Source: an uncultured Acidobacteriia bacterium (GTDB lineage Bacteria; Acidobacteriota; Terriglobia; Bryobacterales; Bryobacteraceae). Taken from it: a stretch of 55,722 bases of DNA. Position 1 is the first letter of the stretch. Every line of letters begins with the position of its first letter. Positions 35,302-43,146 of the stretch are shown here, piece after piece. The notes beneath the pieces are model-generated. The model made no database searches. It was not told the origin of the DNA and was given only the letters and a program-made list of their open reading frames with translations. A program made the translations under genes and the position numbers. The stretch covers positions 1 to 55,722 of the forward strand of contig CAIYVZ010000053.1 in assembly GCA_903929755.1 (NCBI GenBank), written 5' to 3'.

Positions 35302-35352
35302 CCCGGAAAACGCTGAAGAAAAAGGCTCTTAGCCTCCTTCGCCGTTTCCGGG
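35302..35352 (+). terminator. Hairpin after the aminotransferase gene
   Basis: CCCGGAAA (35302-35309) pairs with TTTCCGGG (35345-35352). Inner pairs GAAG/CTTC and AGGCT/AGCCT extend the stem over a short CTT loop. It lies about 70 nt after the stop. There is no U-tract, so it may be a factor-assisted terminator or an mRNA-stabilising 3' structure. Confidence 0.4.
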
Positions 35353-35406
35353 GGCCACTATCTCAACAATTCGGAGTGAGATGGTGGTTCCGAAGGCAGG
35401 TTGAAC

Positions 35407-35802
35407 ATGAGACAACAGTGCGAATCCTGGATTCCTGATACCATTAGGCCACAGGTTATGGCAACACCCGCTCCGGCACCCGAGCCAGTTCGAAATATTG
35501 TTCAGAGTCTCGTCCGCGATCTCGGACGAACCATTACGGCCCAGATTGGCGGGACGAGCAACGTCGCCGAAGTAGACCGATGGATGACCAGCGAAGTCGA
35601 ACCCAACGCTGTGGAACGATTGCGTTTGGCCTATGAAGTGGCCGGTATTTTGGCGGATGAAGACCCCCGCCTCGTTCAGGGCTGGTTCAAGAGTCTGAAT
35701 TCGGGTTTGCGGGATCGTTCGCCGGTCGTCTGTCTGCAGACGCCGAACGAGATGCGGGCCGACCTGCTCCGCGCTGCCCGAACCTTTGCGGACCGTGGGT
35801 AA
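35407..35802 (+). CDS. Xre/MbcA/ParS-type antitoxin (DUF2384)
   Basis: This is the antitoxin of a RES-type toxin-antitoxin pair. The product is about 131 residues. A helical N-terminal part leads to the C-terminal toxin-binding domain, AVERLRLAYEVAGILADEDP then WFKSLNSGLRDRSPVVCLQT, matching the DUF2384 pattern. The start is uncertain: an in-frame TTG (35401), ATG 35407 and ATG 35458 are all possible. The RES gene starts within its last codons, the usual arrangement. It probably also represses its own operon. Confidence 0.78.
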   Translation: MRQQCESWIPDTIRPQVMATPAPAPEPVRNIVQSLVRDLGRTITAQIGGTSNVAEVDRWMTSEVEPNAVERLRLAYEVAGILADEDPRLVQGWFKSLNSGLRDRSPVVCLQTPNEMRADLLRAARTFADRG

Positions 35803-36430
35803 CGGCCTGGTCGCCTTCGAACCCTCGTGCTTACTGGTTTACCGCATCGGCAAACCAGCTTCGTTGTGGCAGGTCCGAAAACCAGCCAGAGGCCCCCGCA
35901 GCAATCGTTTTGACGACCCACAGGGTAACTACGGCGTTCTCTACGCCTGTTCAACCAGACTCGGCTGTTTTGTCGAAACACTGCAAAACCTGATCCGCTT
36001 CCACGCATTCGAAGCGGGGAGTGACGATTCGGGCAGTCCGGAAACGGTCATGAACGCCTGGCTGGCGACCGCAACAATCGGCACCGCGAGAATCGACGGC
36101 GCATTTGCGAATATCTGCGATAGTTTCTGGCTGGAAACCGTGCGGGCCGGAATCCTCCCGCCCGATAATGACTTGCAGGGAGTCACATACCTGGACGCTG
36201 CTGTCATGCAGTCAACGAACCGCCGCCTCACGCAACAAGCCTCCCGGTTAGTCCACGCCCGCCCTGACCACGCGGGAATCCGATACCGTTCCAGGTTCGG
36301 CCACGAGATCGAAAACTGGGCCATTTTCGACAACAAGGCCATCGAAATCGTAAATCCAGGCGAAGCCGTTAACGATGACGACCCGGATCTCCATACAGCT
36401 GTCCGGCTGTTGCGCAACTGCCTGATTTGA
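35786..36430 (+). CDS. RES-domain toxin
   Basis: RES-domain toxins either degrade NAD+ or ADP-ribosylate a host enzyme. The product is 211-214 residues (TTG 35786 or GTG 35795). The conserved residues are visible: Arg in LVYRIGKPA, the FDDPQGNYGVLYAC segment with Tyr, Glu in GCFVETL, and the late GIRYRSRFGHEIENWAIF with Ser. The overlap with the DUF2384 antitoxin supports the assignment. The frame is intact, so the toxin could be active. The chain is longer than many RES toxins by a central segment at about 75-140. Confidence 0.8.
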   Translation: MRTVGNGLVAFEPSCLLVYRIGKPASLWQVRKPARGPRSNRFDDPQGNYGVLYACSTRLGCFVETLQNLIRFHAFEAGSDDSGSPETVMNAWLATATIGTARIDGAFANICDSFWLETVRAGILPPDNDLQGVTYLDAAVMQSTNRRLTQQASRLVHARPDHAGIRYRSRFGHEIENWAIFDNKAIEIVNPGEAVNDDDPDLHTAVRLLRNCLI

Positions 36431-36499
36431 CAAAAACGCACCGGACTGTTCGCCGAACTCCTCCGTTTCGTATAGCATTGTCAGAAAGGAACCCGCGCT

Positions 36500-38815
36500 A
36501 TCCGTACTCTCTCCATCTTCCTGGCTCTCGCGTTCACTGCCGCCGCGCAGCAGCCCCAACAGCTTTTCAGCCGCCACTGCGTCACCTGCCACAGTGCTGA
36601 ACTGCACGTAGCGGGCTTGTCGCTCGAAGCCACGCCGACCGCACCCGCCACGCTCGAAAAAATTCTGGACAAGCTTGCAACCGGCCGCATGCCGCCGGCA
36701 GGTGAGCCTGCCCCCCCTAAGTCCGATCTCGATGCCGCCACTGCCGCACTGAAGAAAGCGCTTGGCCAATCGGCATCCGTCACACCGAATCCGGGCCGAG
36801 TCACCGCCAGACGCCTCAATCGCATCGAGTACGACAACACGATTCACGACCTGCTGGGCGTGGCGCTTCGTCCGGGCACGGATTTCCCGCTCGACGACGC
36901 AGGTTACGGCTTCGATAATAACGGCGATGTCCTCTCCATTTCGCCGCTGCTGATGGAAAAATACACCGCTGCTGCCCGCGCCACCGCGCGAGTGGCTGTC
37001 TACGGCGAAGCGGCCCCGAAACAACCCGGCAAACTCACGCGTTTCCTTGGCAAAAAGTTGCAGGACGACCCGACGTCTACTGCCCTGCCCTTCTCGCTCC
37101 GCGGCGCGCTGTGGACCAGCTACGATTTTCCGGTAACCGGCGACTATGAGTTCCACATGCGCGTGGGCAATTATCGGCCCCGCGAAAACGCTTCACCCCG
37201 CCAGAAGGAACTGGCGCGCAAATTCGCCATTTCCCCGGCAGAGCAGAAGGAACTCGACGAACTGAACCGTGTCGCGGATCCTCCCGTGAAAATGGTGCTG
37301 ACGGTGGATGGCCGCCCCGTCTACAGCGAAATCGTGGAAGGCAACATCGACTACCAGTACGCCCACGGCGAATCCATCGCGCGCGCGCATCTTACGGCGG
37401 GCGAACACCGGTTCCGTGCGTCGTTCCCGGAATACGCGGACATGGAGAACCCGCGCACGAACGTCAATACCGACGGCCGCCGCAAGATCTTCGTCGATTA
37501 CATCGATATTGTGGGGCCCTTCAATACGGCGCCTGCGCCGAAGAATCCCGCAGTCTTCATCTGTGCCGAACACACGCCCGCCTGTGCCCGCCGCATCATT
37601 GAAAACACGGCCACCCGCGCCTGGCGACGTCCGGTGACCACGCAGGAACTCGACCGCCTGACAAATCTGGCCGCCGCGGTCCGCAAGGATAGCGAGAAAT
37701 TCGACGAAGGCATTCGTATCGCGGTCGAAGCCACCCTGCTCTCCCCGAATTTCCTGTTCCGTATTGAGCGCGAACCTGCCACGCCAGCCACCGGAGCCTA
37801 TCGCCTGAATGACTTTGAACTCGCCACCCGGCTTTCCTATTTCCTGTGGAGTTCCCTGCCCGATGAGCAACTGATGCGCGCCGCGCGTGAGCGCAAGCTG
37901 ACGCAACCCGGCGGGCTGCAAACCCAGCTCAAACGAATGTTGGCCGACCCGCGCGCCTCAGCCCTGGTGGATAATTTCGCTGGCCAGTGGCTCAGCCTTC
38001 GCGAACTCGACCGCCGCAAACCCGACCCGGCTCGCTTTCCCCTGGCTGATGACGAGATCCTGGAAGCGATGAAGAGCGAGTCGTTGCTCTTTGCCGGAGC
38101 CATTCTGCATGAAAACCGATCGATCCTCGACTTTCTGGATGGTCGCTTCACCTTCCTGAACGGAGTCCTCTCCCGCTACTACGGCATCCCCGGCGTGAAC
38201 GGCGAAGACTTCCGCAAAGTAGAACTCGACGGCGTACAGCGCGGAGGCGTAATGACGCACGGCGCGATATTGACGCTGTCCTCTTATGCCACGCGAACCT
38301 CACCCGTGCTGCGCGGCAAGTGGGTTCTGGAGAACCTGCTGGGCACTCCCCCGCCCCCGCCGCCCCCGGACATCCCCGCGCTGAGCGAAAAGGACCTCGG
38401 CTCCGCGGCCTCTGTCCGCCAGAGATTGGAACAGCACCGCGCCAACCCGGCCTGCGCCGTCTGCCACAACCAAATGGACCCCATCGGCTTTGGCCTCGAA
38501 AACTACGACGCTTCCGGCCGGTGGCGAACGCACGACGGCAACTTCGTGGTTGACAGTTCCGGCAAACTCCCTGGAGGCCAGACGTTTGACAAGCCGCAGG
38601 AACTCCGCCGCATTATGCGCGAGAACCCCGACGCCTTCGTCCGCAACTTCGTGGAGAAGATGATGACTTATGCGCTTGGCAGGGGCCTGGAACCTTCAGA
38701 CCGCCAGGCTATAGACACCATCCGCCAGCGCCTCGCCGCCGACGGCTACCGCTTCGTCACGCTGCTGGAAGCGATAGTGGAGAGCCCTGTGTTCCAGCAA
38801 CGCCAGAAGAGCTAG
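36500..38815 (+). CDS. Exported DUF1587/1592/1588/1585 cytochrome-like protein, no canonical start codon
   Basis: This is a large secreted protein of the planctomycete/acidobacterial cytochrome type, function unknown. In frame order it has a signal peptide (RTLSIFLALAFTAAAQ) and a heme motif CVTCH (27-31). It continues with DUF1587 (RRLNRIEYDNTIHDLLGV), a carbohydrate-binding-like insert, DUF1595, DUF1592 (FELATRLSYFLWSSLPDE), DUF1588 with a second CAVCH and NQMDPIGFGLENYD, and DUF1585. The frame has an in-frame TAG at 36473-36475 and no ATG, GTG or TTG before the signal peptide. The codon in the proper place, after AAAGGA, is ATC at 36500. A TTG at 36617 would remove the heme and signal. The 771-residue length is normal. 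Confidence 0.8.
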   Translation: MRTLSIFLALAFTAAAQQPQQLFSRHCVTCHSAELHVAGLSLEATPTAPATLEKILDKLATGRMPPAGEPAPPKSDLDAATAALKKALGQSASVTPNPGRVTARRLNRIEYDNTIHDLLGVALRPGTDFPLDDAGYGFDNNGDVLSISPLLMEKYTAAARATARVAVYGEAAPKQPGKLTRFLGKKLQDDPTSTALPFSLRGALWTSYDFPVTGDYEFHMRVGNYRPRENASPRQKELARKFAISPAEQKELDELNRVADPPVKMVLTVDGRPVYSEIVEGNIDYQYAHGESIARAHLTAGEHRFRASFPEYADMENPRTNVNTDGRRKIFVDYIDIVGPFNTAPAPKNPAVFICAEHTPACARRIIENTATRAWRRPVTTQELDRLTNLAAAVRKDSEKFDEGIRIAVEATLLSPNFLFRIEREPATPATGAYRLNDFELATRLSYFLWSSLPDEQLMRAARERKLTQPGGLQTQLKRMLADPRASALVDNFAGQWLSLRELDRRKPDPARFPLADDEILEAMKSESLLFAGAILHENRSILDFLDGRFTFLNGVLSRYYGIPGVNGEDFRKVELDGVQRGGVMTHGAILTLSSYATRTSPVLRGKWVLENLLGTPPPPPPPDIPALSEKDLGSAASVRQRLEQHRANPACAVCHNQMDPIGFGLENYDASGRWRTHDGNFVVDSSGKLPGGQTFDKPQELRRIMRENPDAFVRNFVEKMMTYALGRGLEPSDRQAIDTIRQRLAADGYRFVTLLEAIVESPVFQQRQKS

Positions 38816-38843
38816 GGTAGTGTCCATCAAATAAACACCGAAT

Positions 38844-38863
38844 GGCTCGGCAGAGGCCGGGCC
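38844..38863. terminator. Hairpin between convergent genes
   Basis: GGCTCGGC (38844-38851) and GCCGGGCC (38856-38863) pair over an AGAG loop with one G-T pair. It lies midway between the two convergent stop codons and probably ends transcripts from both sides, although the T-tracts are poor. Confidence 0.5.
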
Positions 38864-38876
38864 TTCCTCAGAAGAA

Positions 38877-40013
38877 TTAGTGGCGAGCGAGAATACCGGC
38901 CAGAATCTCAGGAATCTCGAATACGGCCCGATTACGGATCGCCTGAACGCCGGCGGCGAATTCCGCCCGCTGCCGGGCATCCACCATGCGCCCCGCCGCC
39001 TCGACAATACCGCTGCTGAAGCTTTTCAGCGCGATCCCCACCTTGCGTTCCTCCACCCAGGTGGCGTTGTAGCGCTCCTGCGGCAGGGTCCAGGCGTTGC
39101 ATTCCACAATCACCGGCAGCCCCATGGCGACGGCTTCCGAAATACTGCCCGGGCCGGGCTTTCCGATGAAGAAATCCGACAACCGCATATAACGGGGTAC
39201 TTCGCGAGTGAAGCCTTCAATATGCATCGGGATACGCCGGGGCATGGCCTGCAGCCGGGCGCGCAGCTTGTCGTTTTTCCCGCAGATGGCGATCACCTGC
39301 AGATCGAGCTTGCTGGAGTTCAGCAGCCGGGCAATGTCCAGCATTTTGGCCGACCCTTCGCCGCCAAACATCATCAGCGCGGTGGGTCGCTTCGGGTCCA
39401 GGCCAAGTGCTGCCAGATCCCGGCTACGATCTACTTCCACGGGCTGGTAATACTTCGGATTCAGGATCATGCCCGAGGTCAGGAAAACCCGGTCGGGAGA
39501 ATGTCCCATTGCCAGCGCCTGCTGACGTGCCTTTTCGGTCCCGCAGATCAGATACTGGGGCTGCTTTTCAATCCAGAATGACGGCGGATAATCGGCCATG
39601 TCGGTCAGGATCGTCACCATAGGAACGCCTGGCAGAGCCTTCGCCAGCCCCTGAAACAAAGCTCGGTTGAAATTGGGAATCACGGAAACCAGCAGGTCCA
39701 GATTCTTCCCCCGCCAGTATTTCTCCAGCATGGCCACTTGCTGGCCGTGCAGCAGTTTGATGACGCCATGCATCAGGGGCAGTAGCTGCGGAGAGCCCAG
39801 AGTCCAGCCCTTCTGCAACATCAGATTATAGATGTCCTGCAGGCGGATGCCGGTAAGCTTGCGGAACACGTCCATCTCATCCAGCAGTTCCTGAAGGTTC
39901 ATCAGCTGAACGTTCCAGTCTCGACCTTCCAGACGAGCGACCTCGCTGAGCGCGTTAGCAGCACTTCGATGCCCCCCGCCAGCATCAAAAAACACGAGTT
40001 CGAGCGATTTCAT
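38877..40013 (-). CDS. MGDG-synthase-like glycosyltransferase (GT28)
   Basis: This 378-residue glycosyltransferase resembles monogalactosyl/diglucosyl-diacylglycerol synthases and MurG. The N-terminal domain begins LVFFDAGGGHRSAANALSE, the lipid-acceptor motif of the MGDG family. The C-terminal half has MMFGGEGSAKMLDIA and the donor-binding GKPGPGSISEAVAMGLPVIVE. ATG at 40013 with GGAGAGG just upstream gives the motif its usual N-terminal position, so the in-frame extension to 40118 is rejected. It probably makes a glycolipid in the membrane. Confidence 0.82.
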   Translation of the reverse strand: MKSLELVFFDAGGGHRSAANALSEVARLEGRDWNVQLMNLQELLDEMDVFRKLTGIRLQDIYNLMLQKGWTLGSPQLLPLMHGVIKLLHGQQVAMLEKYWRGKNLDLLVSVIPNFNRALFQGLAKALPGVPMVTILTDMADYPPSFWIEKQPQYLICGTEKARQQALAMGHSPDRVFLTSGMILNPKYYQPVEVDRSRDLAALGLDPKRPTALMMFGGEGSAKMLDIARLLNSSKLDLQVIAICGKNDKLRARLQAMPRRIPMHIEGFTREVPRYMRLSDFFIGKPGPGSISEAVAMGLPVIVECNAWTLPQERYNATWVEERKVGIALKSFSSGIVEAAGRMVDARQRAEFAAGVQAIRNRAVFEIPEILAGILARH

Positions 40014-40116
40014 CCTCTCCGATTCTTGCACGTTCCATAATGCGTGCCATTTTGGTACGCAGGACCCTAAAGTTCGTTTCATTTTGAACCGATAGGGAAT
40101 CGGGAGATCCCCAAAC

Positions 40117-40761
40117 ATGTCAGAACTGGAAGGAGACGAGCCGCTTGCGCCGTCTCGTCAGAACTTCGCCTACCTGAACGGCGAACTCAGCGACGGCTTC
40201 GCGGACCATGGTGGAATACCCTTGCGGCAGGATACTGCCGACGGCGACGTCATCGAAACATCATTTGCCACCGACCTGGTGACACTCCGGCGACAGCTGC
40301 GGGAGAAGGAGCAAGTTGCCGAGCGTGCCATTCGGGCGTCGCTTGAGCTACGCAACGAACTGACCGCAGTCCGGGCGGAAGCTACGGCGCTGAAGGAGAC
40401 CGTCCAGGGAGCAAGAAAGGCGGATGCCGGGGCTCGGGTGGAAGAAGACGCGGCAACTTCGTCTCGTCTGGTGGGAGATGTATTCGCGGAGTTGGCCAAA
40501 GTTCGTACGGAATCGTTTAAGGCCAGAAAGGAACTGGAGCGGGAGCGGCAGGAGCATCGCGCGGAGATGATCCACGCCCGGGCGCAGTACGGCGCAGCGC
40601 AGGATGAACTACAGCGACTGATCAAGGTACGTCAGACCAATAACTCCGGGGCCCCGCAGGCCCCGAAGCCTCCCGTTGCGGCAGGGGTAGTCGGGCAGCC
40701 CCCCCTGCGGGCATGTCTCGCGCGATCGTACGGAAGTTGTCGGTTGCGGTGGTTGCGGTAG
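40117..40761 (+). CDS. Coiled-coil protein of unknown function
   Basis: This 214-residue soluble protein is not recognised. Residues about 52-175 are one long charged helix (TLRRQLREKEQVAERAIRAS, ELRNELTAVRAEATALKETV, ARKELERERQEHRAEMIH), predicted as a coiled coil. A Pro/Ala tail and a Cys/Arg-rich end that overlaps the next gene by 49 nt follow. The start ATG at 40117 has GGGAGA upstream. The overlapping end may have arisen by a frameshift from a longer or fused protein. It is divergent from the glycosyltransferase. Confidence 0.6.
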   Translation: MSELEGDEPLAPSRQNFAYLNGELSDGFADHGGIPLRQDTADGDVIETSFATDLVTLRRQLREKEQVAERAIRASLELRNELTAVRAEATALKETVQGARKADAGARVEEDAATSSRLVGDVFAELAKVRTESFKARKELERERQEHRAEMIHARAQYGAAQDELQRLIKVRQTNNSGAPQAPKPPVAAGVVGQPPLRACLARSYGSCRLRWLR

Positions 40762-41180
40762 CTTTCGCAGTCTGCGGAACGCTGGTATGGCGAAGATATC
40801 CCTTCCTTGAGATAGAAACGGGCTCGGGGTTTAGTCAGGCCCGGGCCCCCGCACCACCCGAAGTACGGCCCCCGAAGGCAGGTCCGAGACGGATCGCGCC
40901 GGTGATGACGCCGGACGATATCCTGTTCGCCATAACACCGTATGGCTCAGCTCAGTTTCAGGGTTCGGTGGCTCGGCTCAGCCATTCGCTTTCCGGCCAT
41001 TTCGGCAAATCGCCGGAAGAGATTCTGCGCGAGGTCCACGAGAAATACAAGGCGAATGACCCTGACATCTGTGCGTTTGACTGGCGGAATGGACAACCCT
41101 CGCTGCGGTATGCGGGCGGAAGGCTCAGCATCAGCCAAACCATCCAGAAATGCGCCGACGCGGTGGAGCGGAGCCGCTGA
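40713..41180 (+). CDS. Single-pass membrane protein of unknown function
   Basis: This is a 155-residue unknown protein. One transmembrane helix lies near the N-terminus (LSVAVVAVAFAVCGTLVW, about 9-26), then a Pro-rich linker, then a small domain with DDILFAITPYGSAQFQG and KSPEEILREVHEKYKANDPD. It reads in a different frame from the preceding gene and overlaps its last 49 nt. It may work with the coiled-coil protein upstream. Confidence 0.55.
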   Translation: MSRAIVRKLSVAVVAVAFAVCGTLVWRRYPFLEIETGSGFSQARAPAPPEVRPPKAGPRRIAPVMTPDDILFAITPYGSAQFQGSVARLSHSLSGHFGKSPEEILREVHEKYKANDPDICAFDWRNGQPSLRYAGGRLSISQTIQKCADAVERSR

Positions 41181-41181
41181 T

Positions 41182-41204
41182 CCCGATCCAGTGTTAGGAT
41201 CGGG
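41182..41204 (+). promoter_or_regulatory. Hairpin masking the ribosome-binding region of the next gene
   Basis: CCCGATCC (41182-41189) and GGATCGGG (41197-41204) form an 8-bp stem with a 7-nt loop. The 3' arm is the only purine-rich segment before the ATG at 41207 (3 nt away), so folding would hide the ribosome site. It may couple translation to that of the upstream gene, whose stop is at 41178-41180, or act as a terminator. Confidence 0.45.
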
Positions 41205-41206
41205 GC

Positions 41207-41632
41207 ATGGCTCTGGGCAATCTAGGTAAAGTTCTGGCAGATCAGGCAATCGAGGCAACGAAAAGGAATGTCCTTGGCAGCCTGGCCGGACCGGAACCCA
41301 CAAAAGCGGCGGAGGCAACTCCGGCAAAAACGGCGGTGGTTGAGATTGGACCGATCATCCTCGGCCAGTTGCAGGGTATGCAGAAGTCATTGCGGGACGA
41401 TCAGGAACTCCGGGTGGAGTTCTACACGGGCACTGAAACCATCCATGTGCTGGAGATTTTCGTGCCTACGCCTCAGGTGTTTGTACTTTCAGGCACAGAT
41501 TCATCCCGAGAGCATGCCGTGCGCGTAGTCACACCAGCAGCTGCGGCAACGTTCACGACCCGGATTGCGAAGGTGGAGGGCGGTAAGACACCCCTCCGGC
41601 TCAGCATCCTGACGCCACGACCGAAAGACTGA
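41207..41632 (+). CDS. Small protein of unknown function
   Basis: This 141-residue protein is unrecognised. An Ala/Lys-rich N-terminus is followed by a compact segment (DQELRVEFYTGTETIHVLEIFVP) with alternating strands. There is no signal peptide or membrane helix. It begins 3 nt after a stable hairpin. Its stop at 41630-41632 touches the folE stop on the other strand with no spacing. With the two genes before it, it forms a run of three unknowns. Confidence 0.55.
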   Translation: MALGNLGKVLADQAIEATKRNVLGSLAGPEPTKAAEATPAKTAVVEIGPIILGQLQGMQKSLRDDQELRVEFYTGTETIHVLEIFVPTPQVFVLSGTDSSREHAVRVVTPAAAATFTTRIAKVEGGKTPLRLSILTPRPKD

Positions 41633-42232
41633 TTATTTCCGAACGAGGGACAGGAACTCGTCGCGGGTTTCTTTGTTCTCCCGGAAGGCCCCCAGCATAG
41701 CGGAGGTGACGGTGGAAGACGCCTGCTTTTCTACGCCCCGCATCATCATGCAGAAGTGCTGGGCTTCCACCACAACTCCGACGCCGAGAGGGTCCAGATT
41801 GTCCTGAATGCACTGAGCAACCTGCTGCGTCAGCCGTTCCTGAATCTGGAGCCGACGGGCAAATGCGTTCACGATCCGGGGCAGTTTTGAGAGCCCAATT
41901 ACTTTATTTTTAGCCAGATACGCCACGTGCATCTTGCCGAAGAAGGGTAACATGTGGTGTTCGCACATGCTGAAGAACTCGATGTCCTTCACAATCACCA
42001 TCTCGTCATACTTGACTTCAAAAATAGCTTTGTTGACGATCCTGGCGACGTCGGTATGGTAGCCGCTGGTGAGGAAGCGCATGGCTTTTTCAACGCGGTA
42101 CGGGGTCTGCAGAAGGCCTTCTCGTTTCGGGTCTTCACCAAGCGCGTCCAGCATCCCCGAAATGAATGGAGCAATGGGTTTGTCGGCTTCTTTTGGTTCC
42201 AGAATTTTCACTTCGGCGCGTTTACGACTCAT
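41633..42232 (-). CDS. folE: GTP cyclohydrolase I
   Basis: FolE converts GTP to dihydroneopterin triphosphate for folate and pterin/deazapurine pathways. The 199-residue product has [19 protein letters not shown], the zinc segment [18 protein letters not shown] with Cys and His, [21 protein letters not shown] and [13 protein letters not shown] with the second zinc Cys. Start ATG 42232 lies within the end of the upstream queD gene (11-nt overlap). The longer open frame to 42370 is not needed. It is the last gene of a three-gene unit with the two PTPS-like genes. Confidence 0.95.
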   Translation of the reverse strand: MSRKRAEVKILEPKEADKPIAPFISGMLDALGEDPKREGLLQTPYRVEKAMRFLTSGYHTDVARIVNKAIFEVKYDEMVIVKDIEFFSMCEHHMLPFFGKMHVAYLAKNKVIGLSKLPRIVNAFARRLQIQERLTQQVAQCIQDNLDPLGVGVVVEAQHFCMMMRGVEKQASSTVTSAMLGAFRENKETRDEFLSLVRK

Positions 42233-42671
42233 GTTGGGTACGTCCCTGACCTTCAACTTGACAGATGTTTCGTTCCGTTTCCCAGATGCGAATCTTTTCA
42301 AGTTTCGGCCCCGCGGCGCTAAACCATTCATTCCAGACGGCACGCAGGCGGTCATCCACGACCGTGGCAAGGTTCTCGGTGGTTGGATTGCCGGTCAGGA
42401 ACTCCGCAACCTCTTTGTTGAGGTTGCGATAGCGGAAGGGCGCGAGAATCTGCTGTTCACAGAGAGCGTCCAGAAGGTTCAGATCGATCGACCGGCCAGT
42501 CACGGGGTCTACCTTGCCTGCAACCGTCACTTCCACCTCGTAGTTATGGCCGTGACCGTTTGGATTGTTGCACTTACCGTAGAGAGCGCGGTTCGCTTCG
42601 TCCGACAAGCCAGGGGCGTGGAGCCGGTGGGCCGCGAAAAAGCCATATTTACGGCTCAGGTGGACCGTCAT
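42222..42671 (-). CDS. queD: 6-pyruvoyl-tetrahydropterin synthase/QueD-like, copy 1 (Cys present, Asp-His absent)
   Basis: This is a PTPS/QueD-family protein of 149 residues, expected to act on dihydroneopterin triphosphate from the adjacent FolE. Zinc ligands His15, His40 and His42 are present (AAHRL, GHGHNY), as is the proton-relay Cys34 in [14 protein letters not shown]. The Glu in IWETE is kept. The Asp-His pair of the family is missing: in an ungapped alignment to the neighbouring copy the positions read Arg-Tyr (FRYRNLN). It begins ATGA-overlapped with the upstream copy and overlaps folE by 11 nt. Confidence 0.85.
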   Translation of the reverse strand: MTVHLSRKYGFFAAHRLHAPGLSDEANRALYGKCNNPNGHGHNYEVEVTVAGKVDPVTGRSIDLNLLDALCEQQILAPFRYRNLNKEVAEFLTGNPTTENLATVVDDRLRAVWNEWFSAAGPKLEKIRIWETERNICQVEGQGRTQHES

Positions 42672-43084
42672 GCCTCGCCCCGATATTCCACAAAGAGCTC
42701 GCTGGTCTCATGAACCTGCACGGAGAAGAGACGCGCCCGGCCTGTCGCATCAATGTGGGCTTCAATGCGCTTCCACATATCGATGGCCATGTTTTCGACC
42801 GTCGGGACCGTATTGGCGAAGGAATCTACCTCCACATTCAGCAAACGGTGGTCGTAGACCTTCAGAATCCGGTCTTCCAGAATGTCCTTTAAGTGCTTCA
42901 GATCGAGGATCATACCGGTGACGGGATCGGGTTCGCCCTCAATCGCCACCTGCACGATGTAGTTGTGCCCGTGGCTGTGGGGGTTCGATGCCGCCCCGTA
43001 AACGCGCAAGTTTTCTTCGTCGCTCAACTGGGGCGAACGACAAATGTGAGACGCGGAAAATTCGACTTTCTTGGAAATAATCAT
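42668..43084 (-). CDS. 6-pyruvoyl-tetrahydropterin synthase/QueD-like, copy 2 (Asp-His present, Cys absent)
   Basis: This 138-residue paralogue begins MIISKKVEFSASH. Zinc ligands are His13, His38 and His40. The Asp-His pair is present (VYDHRLLN), as is the Glu in VHETSE. The catalytic Cys position is Ala (YGAASNPHSHGHNY). From the HGHNY motif to LLN the two copies align without gaps over 46 residues, with complementary losses. The ATG at 43084 sits at the domain start; the open frame upstream to 43189 has no family content. It is divergent from the TlpA-like gene by 62 bp and is first in the operon. Copies 1 and 2 may form one mixed enzyme. Confidence 0.85.
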   Translation of the reverse strand: MIISKKVEFSASHICRSPQLSDEENLRVYGAASNPHSHGHNYIVQVAIEGEPDPVTGMILDLKHLKDILEDRILKVYDHRLLNVEVDSFANTVPTVENMAIDMWKRIEAHIDATGRARLFSVQVHETSELFVEYRGEA

Positions 43085-43146
43085 GGGCTGAGATGTTGTG
43101 GGAAGAAACGCCTGTGGGGCTCCGTTAGAATTATAGATAACAACAA

